This document shows, piece after piece, positions 16,725 to 25,103 of a DNA stretch of 64,000 nt (the first letter of the stretch is position 1; every line of letters starts with the position of its first letter). This DNA is from an uncultured Oligoflexia bacterium (GTDB lineage Bacteria; Bdellovibrionota; Bacteriovoracia; Bacteriovoracales; Bacteriovoracaceae). A program made the position numbers and the translations under genes. The notes beneath the pieces are model-generated. The model made no database searches. It worked only from the letters and a program-made list of their open reading frames with translations, and had not been told where the DNA came from. The stretch covers positions 248,001 through 312,000 of the forward strand of contig CAJXPQ010000003.1 of assembly GCA_913058265.1 (NCBI GenBank). Reading direction: 5' to 3'.

Positions 16725-18545
16725 TTATAAAATCTTCTCTACAACAACCTCTTCTCCTAGATTTAATCTTCCGTAATCAAGAAGATCCTGGGAGATAGTT
16801 ATATTATCATCTTCAGTTATTTTAGCTAGTTTTCCCTGTGCTGACTTAAGTCCGCCATACCACCATCTTTTGTCACGAAGGTAAATGAGATCACCTTCAT
16901 CAATATCTAAGTCTGCTGCTTGATTTCTTCCTAATGTGATTAAATCATTACCATCATTTTTTGCGAGGAGAGTTCTTATGGGTTTTGATTCACGTAAATT
17001 TACTTTCCCTCCCTTAAATATTTCCATTCCTTTGTGAATTGAATCTACCACGAGACCATCTATATTTTCTTTAGGCTTTGTAAACTTTGATACTACGACA
17101 GCAATAATTCCACATGTGATAAGTGAATAGAGTGCTCGCATATATTTAAAACCACCCTCGTCGCTCACTCCATGTGCTACGGGAGCAATGATGGAAGGTT
17201 CAATTAATGAGAAGAGCACCATTCCAGAGCCTGCTAGTAATGTGTAGAAGGCGGCCTTGGGAGTGAAATTTTTCCAAAAAGCTCCAAGGATAATCACTGT
17301 GACCATTGGGGGAGTAATAGAGGCGGTAAACATTGCATGAGCTGTATATATAGAGCCAAAAGAATTGAATACTGGTACTAGGATGACACCTACTATTGCC
17401 GAGAAGATGGCTATAAGTTTTGCAATTCCTAGGTAGTGCTTATCATCGGCCTCTGGCTTTATATAAACTTTATAAATATCATTCACTCCAATTGCAGAAA
17501 TTGCATTAATTAGAGTATCTACGGTACTCATTAATGCAGCAGTGAGTGCGGCCATAATAAAGCCAAATACACCTGGCATGGCCACGATGTTTGCAACTGT
17601 GACAAAGATATCTTTTGGATTCGTGTCTGCTGGTAGTAAGCCGTTTGTCACCATGGCCCTACCTAGCCATCCACCGTTTGCAATTGCAATCATAGCAATT
17701 GGCATTAAGCATATAACAACAAAGCTGACGGCCTTCCTCCCTTCTTTAACTGATTTTAAAGAAAGGAATCTCATCATAACTCCTTGATTCATAAAGTAAA
17801 AAGCTGTCGTGTTTGCAACAGCATCCTGCCAGAATAACCCTATGAATGGGAATTTATGATGAGTATTAAAAGGTGGTTGAGGTAGCCGGTGAGCTAAATC
17901 TAATCCTGATAAGAAATTATCAAAACCTCCGAGGTAGTAGATACCTAAACCAAAGAGTAAAAAACCAGCAATAACTAAAATAAATGCCTGCAAGAGATCT
18001 GTGAAAATGACAGCAGTCTGCCCACCAAAGTGAAGATAGATACCACTGATCACTGCAATAATAATGACAGTTGGCATAAGTGGGACACCAAGAATTTTTG
18101 TCAATGCTACACCTAGAGTAAGAAGGTTGATTCCAACATAACCTATAAGATAGAGGAGAATGATTATCGTCGCCATTAATCTAACATTTTTGTTAAACCT
18201 TCGTTCAAAGTATTCAGGTATAGATCCTGTTCTTGAGTAGTAAATAATTGGTAGCCAGCCAAAAATAAAGAAAGGGAGGACAATCCAGTCGTTAAGGTAA
18301 CCAGTTGAGCTTGAGAGGCCGTAAGTAAAACCAGCTGTTGAATATTTTATAAAGCTATAGCTACCAACAACTGTGGCGACACAACTTGCAGCTATAAGCC
18401 ACCATGAAAATCGTTGACCACCAAAAAAGAAGTCTTTAGTTGTTGTTGTAAATCTTCCAAAGTAACTTCCAAAAAGCATAATTGCTAAGAAGTACATAAC
18501 GATAACTACATAATCAGTAGTAGTACCTAATTGTTGAACTTCCAT
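16725..18545 (-). CDS. Sodium:solute symporter (SSS family) with C-terminal extension
   Basis: 606 residues. About 13 hydrophobic helices cover residues 10-475; typical SSS features are the unwound first helix with FFFGGQRFSWW, a conserved GG-x-x-AV segment (HFGGQTAVIFTDLLQAFIL) and the later STVDTLINAISAI helix carrying Na2-site Ser/Thr. The last 120 residues are soluble and end with repeats of IDEGD/ITEDD-type turns, an unusual cytoplasmic extension. The substrate cannot be told from sequence. It overlaps by one base the small membrane protein upstream, so they are probably co-translated. Confidence 0.88.
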   Translation of the reverse strand: MEVQQLGTTTDYVVIVMYFLAIMLFGSYFGRFTTTTKDFFFGGQRFSWWLIAASCVATVVGSYSFIKYSTAGFTYGLSSSTGYLNDWIVLPFFIFGWLPIIYYSRTGSIPEYFERRFNKNVRLMATIIILLYLIGYVGINLLTLGVALTKILGVPLMPTVIIIAVISGIYLHFGGQTAVIFTDLLQAFILVIAGFLLFGLGIYYLGGFDNFLSGLDLAHRLPQPPFNTHHKFPFIGLFWQDAVANTTAFYFMNQGVMMRFLSLKSVKEGRKAVSFVVICLMPIAMIAIANGGWLGRAMVTNGLLPADTNPKDIFVTVANIVAMPGVFGFIMAALTAALMSTVDTLINAISAIGVNDIYKVYIKPEADDKHYLGIAKLIAIFSAIVGVILVPVFNSFGSIYTAHAMFTASITPPMVTVIILGAFWKNFTPKAAFYTLLAGSGMVLFSLIEPSIIAPVAHGVSDEGGFKYMRALYSLITCGIIAVVVSKFTKPKENIDGLVVDSIHKGMEIFKGGKVNLRESKPIRTLLAKNDGNDLITLGRNQAADLDIDEGDLIYLRDKRWWYGGLKSAQGKLAKITEDDNITISQDLLDYGRLNLGEEVVVEKIL

Positions 18546-18748
18546 TATTTGCTCCCTGTTTTAATCGCCCAGTATGTCCATACAAGGTTTAGAAAAAAAT
18601 AAAAAACAAAAGCGGCCACAGGATAAAGTACAATTTTATTTCCTTGTGCCTTAATTAAATCTTTATCCGTCTTTTTATAATAAAGAACAAAAGCACTTAT
18701 AAAGATAATTCCGCCAACAATATGTTGGTAGAGAAATGTGTCCCACAT
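18545..18748 (-). CDS. Small two-helix membrane protein paired with the symporter
   Basis: 67 residues with two hydrophobic spans (IVGGIIFISAFVLYY and LYPVAAFVFYFFLNLVWTYWA) and a Lys/Asp-rich loop between them. The SD AGGAG precedes the ATG. Its stop overlaps the symporter start by one base. Some SSS transporters have small accessory subunits, but this is not one of the DUF4212 type that I can recognise. Accessory role is inferred from coupling. Confidence 0.7.
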   Translation of the reverse strand: MWDTFLYQHIVGGIIFISAFVLYYKKTDKDLIKAQGNKIVLYPVAAFVFYFFLNLVWTYWAIKTGSK

Positions 18749-18932
18749 ATATAACTCCTGTATAAATTTTCTAAGATAATCAAATGGAGTATTCCATAAA
18801 ATTAAAAAAAAGAAAAAATAAAAGTAGTGTCAATTAGTCTTCTAAATAATGCTGCGCAAGGTGCGTTTTGATTCTTTCGACAAAAAGAAACCATGTACAT
18901 TTTATATAATCAGTAATTTAACCGTGTTTTAT

Positions 18933-18949
18933 TTGGCACAGTGATTGCG
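18933..18949 (+). promoter_or_regulatory. Sigma-54 (RpoN) promoter
   Basis: TTGGCACAGTGATTGCG matches the RpoN consensus YTGGCACN5TTGCW almost perfectly, with GG at -24 and GC at -12 separated by exactly 10 bases (GG 18935-18936, GC 18947-18948). Transcription would start near 18960, about 50 bases before the ATG of the cysteine-rich repeat protein. Upstream DNA should hold an enhancer-binding protein site; none was identified by eye. Confidence 0.75.
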
Positions 18950-19011
18950 TTTAGAACGAAGAATAAAAAGTTAAATTTCTATTAGGGAAATCGGGACAAA
19001 GGGGGAACGCT

Positions 19012-20727
19012 ATGCGTTGTTTTAGGAAGTTTTTATTATTATCATTAAGTTTTCTCATCACATTATCTCTGGGCGCTTATGCTCAAACAAGTGAAGATGA
19101 AGATGTTTCAAGATTATTAGACATTAGAGAACAAGATCAACTTGTTATGTACGGTGAGTATGTAGAAGTAGAAATCTCCTCTAAAAAAGATGTTGAGCTA
19201 AGTTTAATAAATGAAGTAAAGCCATTCGGTTTAGAAATTGAAATGGTTGATTCAAAAACAGCAATTATTTATGGACAAGTAGAGTTCCAAGACAAGCTAT
19301 GTTTTCTTGTAACTGCAAAAGTTAAAAGAGGAAATGTTACAGCTGAAAGACTATGTCTTTATAGCGAAGAAAATGAAAATATCGATTATCCTCAAATTTC
19401 AACAAATAGATACTTAGAAGAAGTTAAAGCTAATCAATATACAAGCATTACTGTTAGTGTTGAAGATCAAGGTGTTGCAGTTGATACATCAGTGATTGGG
19501 CAGCTTCCTGTAGGTCTCTCAGTTTCGAGTACTAATGGCAACGAAGTTGTTCTAACAGGTACAATTAATGAAGCCGGAATGCATGAAATCGTAGTAAAAG
19601 CTGCTGAAGCATACTCTGAAGTCGTTACTTTTAAGCAATTTGTAATTGAAGTAACTGAGCAAGATAGAACTTATCAATGTGCTCCTGGATATTACTGGGA
19701 TGACTATTTAAACTACTGTGTTCAAGCAGGTGGTAGAACTTGTGGACCAGGAACATTTTGGGACACAACGACTCAGACATGTATGGCATACAACACTCAT
19801 AGATCTTGTCGAATTGGAACATACTATGATCACTACCTAGGTCGATGTGTGAGATCTGGTGCTCAAAGATGTCCATTAAATTATGAGTGGGATGGTTACT
19901 ACAATAGATGTGTACGCCTTCCATACACTTGTTCTTTTTCTCAGAGATATGATTACAGACTTCAAAGATGTGTAAGTATTTTTAGAACAAGAACTTGTTC
20001 AATCGGTACTTGGTGGAACTCTTACAGAAGAAGCTGTGTGAGAAATATCAGTACTTGTTCTTCTGGTAGATACTGGAATGGTAGAAGATGTGAAAGCCAT
20101 GTTAGAACTTGTAGTGTCGGAAGATACTTTGATCCATCAAGAAGAAGATGTGTATCAAGATCAATTAATAGAACATGTAGAATTGGATCAACTTGGGATT
20201 ACGGTAGAGGTAATTGTCATAGAAGACCAGTAATTATAAATAGAACTTGTAGAAATGGAAGTCGATGGTCATCAAGAAATAGAAGTTGTGTTAGACATGA
20301 TGATGGTAGAATAAATAGAAGACCTCATAGACCTCACCGTCCAACAACAAGACCGAACAGACCGACTAGACCAGATCGTCCAACAACTAGGCCTAATAGA
20401 CCTAGATCAGATCGACCAACAACAAGACCAAACAGACCTAGACCTGATCGTCCAACAACTCGTCCGAACAGACCGAATAGACCTGATCGTCCAACAACAA
20501 GACCGAACAGACCGACTAGACCAGATCGTCCAACAACAAGACCGGACAGACCGACTAGACCTGATCGTCCAACAACACGTCCGAACAGACCGACTAGACC
20601 TGATCGTCCAACAACAAGGCCAAACAGACCGACTAGACCTGATCGTCCAACAACAAGGCCGAACAGACCTAATAGACCGGACAGACCTACTAGACCAGAT
20701 CGACCAAGACGTAATAGAAATGATTAG
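19012..20727 (+). CDS. Exported cysteine-module protein with Arg/Pro-rich repeat tail
   Basis: 571 residues. Signal peptide (about 1-25, ending GAYAQ); two putative Ig/cadherin-like beta domains (about 40-215); ten short modules of the form C-x2-G-x2-(W/Y)(D/N)-x5-6-C from about 222 to 440, each probably closed by a disulfide; then about 120 residues made only of Arg, Pro, Thr, Asn and Asp, repeating DRPTTRPNRPTRP. The modules grow richer in Arg towards the C-terminus. The protein would be very basic and extended, fit to bind acidic polymers, cell walls or DNA. Its promoter is sigma-54 type. No homologous family is recognised. Confidence 0.85.
   Translation: MRCFRKFLLLSLSFLITLSLGAYAQTSEDEDVSRLLDIREQDQLVMYGEYVEVEISSKKDVELSLINEVKPFGLEIEMVDSKTAIIYGQVEFQDKLCFLVTAKVKRGNVTAERLCLYSEENENIDYPQISTNRYLEEVKANQYTSITVSVEDQGVAVDTSVIGQLPVGLSVSSTNGNEVVLTGTINEAGMHEIVVKAAEAYSEVVTFKQFVIEVTEQDRTYQCAPGYYWDDYLNYCVQAGGRTCGPGTFWDTTTQTCMAYNTHRSCRIGTYYDHYLGRCVRSGAQRCPLNYEWDGYYNRCVRLPYTCSFSQRYDYRLQRCVSIFRTRTCSIGTWWNSYRRSCVRNISTCSSGRYWNGRRCESHVRTCSVGRYFDPSRRRCVSRSINRTCRIGSTWDYGRGNCHRRPVIINRTCRNGSRWSSRNRSCVRHDDGRINRRPHRPHRPTTRPNRPTRPDRPTTRPNRPRSDRPTTRPNRPRPDRPTTRPNRPNRPDRPTTRPNRPTRPDRPTTRPDRPTRPDRPTTRPNRPTRPDRPTTRPNRPTRPDRPTTRPNRPNRPDRPTRPDRPRRNRND
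20331..20705 (+). repeat. In-gene tandem repeats of about 39 bases coding (DRPTTRPNRPTRP)n
   Basis: About eight imperfect copies of a 13-codon unit encode the Arg/Pro tail. Copies vary at synonymous positions (aca/act, cgt/aga, ccg/cct) and in whether Asn, Thr or Asp sits between prolines, so the array is old but still close enough for recombination to change the copy number. Confidence 0.85.
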
Positions 20728-20749
20728 AGTGAGTTAATAATACTATAGG

Positions 20750-20778
20750 GCCCCTTATGAATTAAGGGGCTTTTTTTT
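20750..20778 (+). terminator. Rho-independent terminator
   Basis: Stem GCCCCTTA / TAAGGGGC with a 5-base loop and eight T, 22 bases after the repeat protein's stop and directly before the end of the opposing peptidase gene. Confidence 0.9.
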
Positions 20779-20780
20779 AT

Positions 20781-21875
20781 CTAGTTAGCTTCGAACCATT
20801 GTATAAATCTATAGTTTTCCTCTGGAGGATACCTTGGTTCTGTGTCAGTTTCATTCTTTGGTTTCCTTAGTACATATTGAAAAAGATTTTTAGCATCTAC
20901 CCAGCCATCATTGTTCTCATCCTGCCAATCTTTCCCCCAGGAATTGAAAACTTTGAATTCTAACTTGCAAATATTTTCTGAATTACAACGCTTTCTATGA
21001 CCATTGATAAGTATTGCGTGATCTCCACAGGTTCTTTTTCCAACACTGTCTTTGGGTGAGTTACATACGGCCAGTTCCGGAGTAATATTTTTATTTAAAA
21101 GCACAAGAGTTAGGTCTATCTTACTTTGTATCGTAGGATACTTAAGAGTCGAGGCATACTTACTTTTAAAAGGTTTGATTTTTATATGGTTCTTCGGGTC
21201 TCTACATTGTAATTGAAAAAATAAGACATCAGAAAAAATTTTAAATTCTACTCCTTTAGTATTTTCTAAAATTAGTTCAATCTGAGCGAGAGATCCTTTT
21301 ATATTTTTAAAATCCTCTTTGATACCCTTTGCAATCTCTGGAATACAGTCAGCACAATCTTTTGCAGCATTAAATTGTTCCTTTAATCGGATAAGACCTT
21401 GCTCTTGATTTTCCATATAAGTGTATGCTCCCGAGTTAGGGTTACCTTGAGTAATACGTCTATAGATCATTTGATCAAACGGTGCACAGCTTTCTTTGTA
21501 AAATTTATAAGGGGTTCCTTCTTTCTTTAATGAATCCAAAATCATACTTGTATGGCCTCCTCCGACGCTATTTTCTTGCAATGGGATTCCGTCATGTGTA
21601 ATTTTGTATAAGTGAAGAGCGTTTATTTCATCGCTTCCTAAGTCACAATGATCTGTTGTCTTACAAAGATTCTCTAAGCGTTTGATAAATGTAAAATTAT
21701 AACAGATGCCTATTCCATCTTGTGATCTGTATCTACCTAGATCGATTTCTTTACCAGGAACAACTTTTTTATAAATACTAGAATTTAGCTGTTTGTAAGC
21801 AAGGTATTCAATACTATTTGCAAAACTTGATGTCATATAGAGAAAGAGAAATACTACCTTAGAGAATTTAATCAT
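20781..21875 (-). CDS. Exported papain-like (C1-type) cysteine peptidase
   Basis: About 364 residues with a signal peptide (MIKFSKVVFLFLYMTSSFA). The papain catalytic set is visible: SQDGIGICYNF (Gln ahead of Cys58), CGDHAILINGH (His286) and FNSWGKDW (Asn311). About 225 residues separate Cys and His, more than in papain, with an inserted Lys-rich and Cys-rich helical region. An EF-hand-like DENNDGWVDAKNL follows the Asn motif and could bind calcium. The start used here gives an ATGA overlap with the DUF333 gene upstream; a longer ORF begins at 21896. A role in prey or extracellular protein degradation is inferred. Confidence 0.78.
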   Translation of the reverse strand: MIKFSKVVFLFLYMTSSFANSIEYLAYKQLNSSIYKKVVPGKEIDLGRYRSQDGIGICYNFTFIKRLENLCKTTDHCDLGSDEINALHLYKITHDGIPLQENSVGGGHTSMILDSLKKEGTPYKFYKESCAPFDQMIYRRITQGNPNSGAYTYMENQEQGLIRLKEQFNAAKDCADCIPEIAKGIKEDFKNIKGSLAQIELILENTKGVEFKIFSDVLFFQLQCRDPKNHIKIKPFKSKYASTLKYPTIQSKIDLTLVLLNKNITPELAVCNSPKDSVGKRTCGDHAILINGHRKRCNSENICKLEFKVFNSWGKDWQDENNDGWVDAKNLFQYVLRKPKNETDTEPRYPPEENYRFIQWFEAN

Positions 21876-22228
21876 TTTGTTTTCTCCAAGTCCCATGAAG
21901 ATACCATTGATCCATCACTGAAAGTACAATAGTCATATTCATTTTTTTTATTATCTTTTAGAATAATGGAATAGCCGCCTTTGGCCTGGCAAACTTTACT
22001 GGCCGGGTGCCCAGCTATTTTTGTTTGTTTTACTATAAGCTTTATCTTTGTAGATAATAAGGCCATGCATTTATCATTGAGATCAATACATTTTTGATTT
22101 ACTTTAAATCCTTGGAAAGGCTTGATCTGAATTTCTTGCTGTAAGTCCCCATTGTTAAGAGTGAGTAGGCTTGCTGTTGCATGGGTAGTAGTCATTGAAA
22201 TGAGAATGATGCTAAGATAGAGTTTCAT
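21872..22228 (-). CDS. Exported DUF333-like small protein
   Basis: 118 residues with a signal peptide (MKLYLSIILISMTTTHATA). The C-terminal half HPASKVCQAKGGYSII..YDYCTFSDGSMVSSW matches the DUF333 pattern (N/H-PAS-x2-C-x3-GG ... C-x-F/P-DG-S-x3-W). DUF333 proteins are small periplasmic or outer-membrane-linked proteins; some annotated members are called hemolysin-like without proof. It overlaps the papain-like gene by 4 bases (ATGA). Papain-like enzymes often have small inhibitors or chaperones next to them, so that role is possible. Confidence 0.75.
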   Translation of the reverse strand: MKLYLSIILISMTTTHATASLLTLNNGDLQQEIQIKPFQGFKVNQKCIDLNDKCMALLSTKIKLIVKQTKIAGHPASKVCQAKGGYSIILKDNKKNEYDYCTFSDGSMVSSWDLEKTK

Positions 22229-22295
22229 AATATATCATCGGGTACTTGAGTCGAATGCTTTAGTAACTTTTGGTATCTAATAAAGAGGTAAGTCT

Positions 22296-23978
22296 ATGAA
22301 ATTCGAAACATTCGTTAATCAGTTAAAGACATTTTTAGAAGATGACCCTAACTTTTGTCTTTTCAGTGGTATTCATAAAAACCTAGGAGATCTTCCAGAT
22401 CCAGGAAAGAATAAACGTATTACCAATACTGGAAAAATAATATCCTTTCTAAACTTATTTAAAAAAATTGATATTGAATCGTTAAGTGTTGATCAAAAGA
22501 TCGATTTGAAATTATACAAACTCTTATTAGATCAAAAATTTTTAAGTTATGAACTAGACCTTGATGGAGTTCCTCATAATATGAGAATGCCAACTGCATC
22601 TGATGCTATCTCTGGTCCGTTGTTTATGCTTTTTATAAATGATCCAAGGGAGGCAAAACTCAGACTTGTAAATATAATATCGAGATTAGAAAAGGTGGAT
22701 GGATATATTTCGAGTTATATGAGAAATATAAAAGATCCGGTTGAACGTTGGGTTATAATGGAACTGGATAAGCTTTCTGGATTATCCGATTTCTTTGAGA
22801 ATATTTATTCATGGGCACAAGATATTGGTTTTAAAAGTACTGATCGCCTTAGAAAGGCCATAACTAGTGCAAATTCTAGTTTACTTCGTTATGAAATCCA
22901 TTTGAAAAACACTACAAAATCAAAAAATATCTTTATAGGTGAAGAGCAAATGCATAAGGTTCTTATGAGTCGAGGGATAACTCTTTCTCCGGAACAAATT
23001 CATCAGGTTGCTAAAGATTTTATGAAAGAGAACCTTCGCTCTGTTGAAGAGCTGAGGTTAAAACTCGCTCAAAAGTATGATCTAACTGAGGAAACATCTG
23101 CTGAAGACTTACAGAAAATTTTAGTGAACAAATTTGCTGTATCAAGAAAAGGTGAAGGATTTAACTTTATCTTACAGCGCTATCAATCTGAAAGAGAGAA
23201 AATTTTGTCTTTCATTAAAGAGAGAAATTTATTTCCTATTATGGAAAATCAGGATATGCACATCATGCAAACCCCAAGTTTTATGGCGCCATCTATTCCT
23301 GCTGGAGCGATGATGCCGCCGTTAGCTTTGCGAGAGGGAGTTAAAAAGAGTTTAGTTTATCTAACTCTGACTGAAGAGCTTATTCCTGAGCACACCGAAA
23401 TAAGTATTCCAGGCATGATGATTCATGAAGGAATTCCAGGTCATCATTTACAATTAGCCTGGGCCGCATCTAACAACTCTTTTATTCGTAGAATTTTTGA
23501 GTCTAATGATCTTTTTGAAGGTTGGACCACTATGCTTGAAGATTATATGCTTGATATAGGCTATGCTAATGAACTTGCTGATGAAGTTCGTTTCAGTGGC
23601 AAAAGAGATATCTCTAGAATTGGTGCTAGAGTCTCAATCGACTTGTATTTTATGTCTGGAGATAAGAAGTATTTAGATATCGGAGTTGATTGTGATTTAA
23701 GTTCAGAGGACCCTTTTGTCTGTGCTGGGAATTTACTTCAAAAAATTACTGGTTTTGTTGATGCAAGAGTTCAAGCAGAGCTAAACTGGTATTCTCAAGA
23801 GAGGGGATACCCTTTATCCTATCTAACTGGAAATCACCTTGTCTGGAAACTTAAAGAAAAATTTAAATCACAATTTAATGGTGAGGATATAGATTGTGAT
23901 AGAGAGTTCCACAAAAGATTTCTAGAGGCAGGAAATATGCCTCTATCAATCTTAGAAGAAGTGGTATTAAGAAGGTAG
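22296..23978 (+). CDS. DUF885-family zinc peptidase
   Basis: 560 residues, no signal peptide, so cytosolic unless a non-classical route is used. The DUF885 zinc motif HEGIPGHH (residues 377-384) follows MMI, with a later Glu-rich segment (FEGWTTMLEDYML) that supplies the third ligand, and the family's C-terminal block (VDARVQAELNWYSQERGYPLSYLTGN). DUF885 proteins are M32/thimet-like peptidases of mostly unknown substrate. AGAGGT precedes the ATG; the gene is divergent from the DUF333 pair and convergent with the phosphatase. Confidence 0.85.
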   Translation: MKFETFVNQLKTFLEDDPNFCLFSGIHKNLGDLPDPGKNKRITNTGKIISFLNLFKKIDIESLSVDQKIDLKLYKLLLDQKFLSYELDLDGVPHNMRMPTASDAISGPLFMLFINDPREAKLRLVNIISRLEKVDGYISSYMRNIKDPVERWVIMELDKLSGLSDFFENIYSWAQDIGFKSTDRLRKAITSANSSLLRYEIHLKNTTKSKNIFIGEEQMHKVLMSRGITLSPEQIHQVAKDFMKENLRSVEELRLKLAQKYDLTEETSAEDLQKILVNKFAVSRKGEGFNFILQRYQSEREKILSFIKERNLFPIMENQDMHIMQTPSFMAPSIPAGAMMPPLALREGVKKSLVYLTLTEELIPEHTEISIPGMMIHEGIPGHHLQLAWAASNNSFIRRIFESNDLFEGWTTMLEDYMLDIGYANELADEVRFSGKRDISRIGARVSIDLYFMSGDKKYLDIGVDCDLSSEDPFVCAGNLLQKITGFVDARVQAELNWYSQERGYPLSYLTGNHLVWKLKEKFKSQFNGEDIDCDREFHKRFLEAGNMPLSILEEVVLRR

Positions 23979-23984
23979 TGAAGC

Positions 23985-24896
23985 CTACTTAAACCCCATT
24001 CCGCGAAGTGCGCCGTAGTGCTCTAGTGTTTTTACGCCTGTTTCTTCATGAACTCTATAGAAGTAGTATTTCATGTAAGGAGATTTTTGATCCCTATGAA
24101 GAGTGAAAATCATATAACCTAATTTAGCTTGCGCCCATACAGGTGGTTTCCCTTTAATATAACGAAATTCTCCTGCTCCACCAGAAACAAACCATTGAGT
24201 ACCATCTTTCATACCGTAGTCTTCTTGATTGTGTTCATGACCGGCAATGTATGTGTCAACACGTCCTTTAACTGCAGCGTTTAAAAACTTCTTCACGAAG
24301 AGAAAAGCGTTGCCATGCTTACCCGAAGAGTAGCGAGGGTGATGTCCAAAGGCCAGCGTGAAAGAACACTTAGAAGTGTAGTCTTTTTGGATCCTATCCA
24401 TCCAGTTTTTTTGTTCAACATAACGAGAGTTTGTGTCGAATGTTATAAAACAAATATCTTCATAGATATCCATATAATACATACTTGGCATTTTAATTGT
24501 TTCATACTTTTTTGCTATTTCGAGCCAAGCTTCCGGCTCAAGTTTGTAGTCATGATTTCCAACAGACATGTAAAACGGAACACCCTTATCCATAATTGGC
24601 TTATAGTAGTCATAGAAGCGAGATTTAAATTCAGGATCATCTGCAGATTTTATTCCGTCCGGATAGATTATATCACCCGTATGTCTAATTTGGTCACAGT
24701 TCTCTTCAAGTAAGGCTTTTGCAACAAGTGCTTGACCACTAGACTTCTTACCTGAGTCTCCTATAACACAAACTTTATGACCATCTGGAAGTGCCGCATG
24801 ATTTATAATTAAACCTGGATTTGGATCGTCTGGTATATTAAAACATGAGGTCATTAAGAAACTTGTGCTAATTAATAAGATTAAAATATTGTTCAT
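23985..24896 (-). CDS. Calcineurin-like metallophosphatase lipoprotein
   Basis: About 303 residues with lipoprotein signal MNNILILLISTSFLMTSC (lipobox LMTSC). Metallophosphoesterase motifs run in order: VIGDSG, HTGDIIYPDG (GD-x-x), SVGNHDY (GNHD), FGHHPRYS and AGHEHNQE (GHxH). The arrangement resembles purple-acid-phosphatase-like proteins. The start has GGAGGG upstream; the ORF reaches 24995 but that would bury the signal peptide. Probable role: phosphate release from organic phosphates on the cell surface or in the periplasm. Confidence 0.85.
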   Translation of the reverse strand: MNNILILLISTSFLMTSCFNIPDDPNPGLIINHAALPDGHKVCVIGDSGKKSSGQALVAKALLEENCDQIRHTGDIIYPDGIKSADDPEFKSRFYDYYKPIMDKGVPFYMSVGNHDYKLEPEAWLEIAKKYETIKMPSMYYMDIYEDICFITFDTNSRYVEQKNWMDRIQKDYTSKCSFTLAFGHHPRYSSGKHGNAFLFVKKFLNAAVKGRVDTYIAGHEHNQEDYGMKDGTQWFVSGGAGEFRYIKGKPPVWAQAKLGYMIFTLHRDQKSPYMKYYFYRVHEETGVKTLEHYGALRGMGFK

Positions 24897-25103
24897 GGGT
24901 AAACCCTCCGTGACTAAATTCGAAAAGATTATTTCAATTGTTGTGCGATAAATCAAAGAAAAACTTAGTTGTACATTAATATTGTTTATGCGCATTGCGT
25001 TTCAAATAACCCCAAAATTTGAGTTTACACTATATTTTTAAGACGTTAGAATCTTAGCGTTTTAGTACAATATAAATAATATAAATACAAATAGGTGGTA
25101 TTA

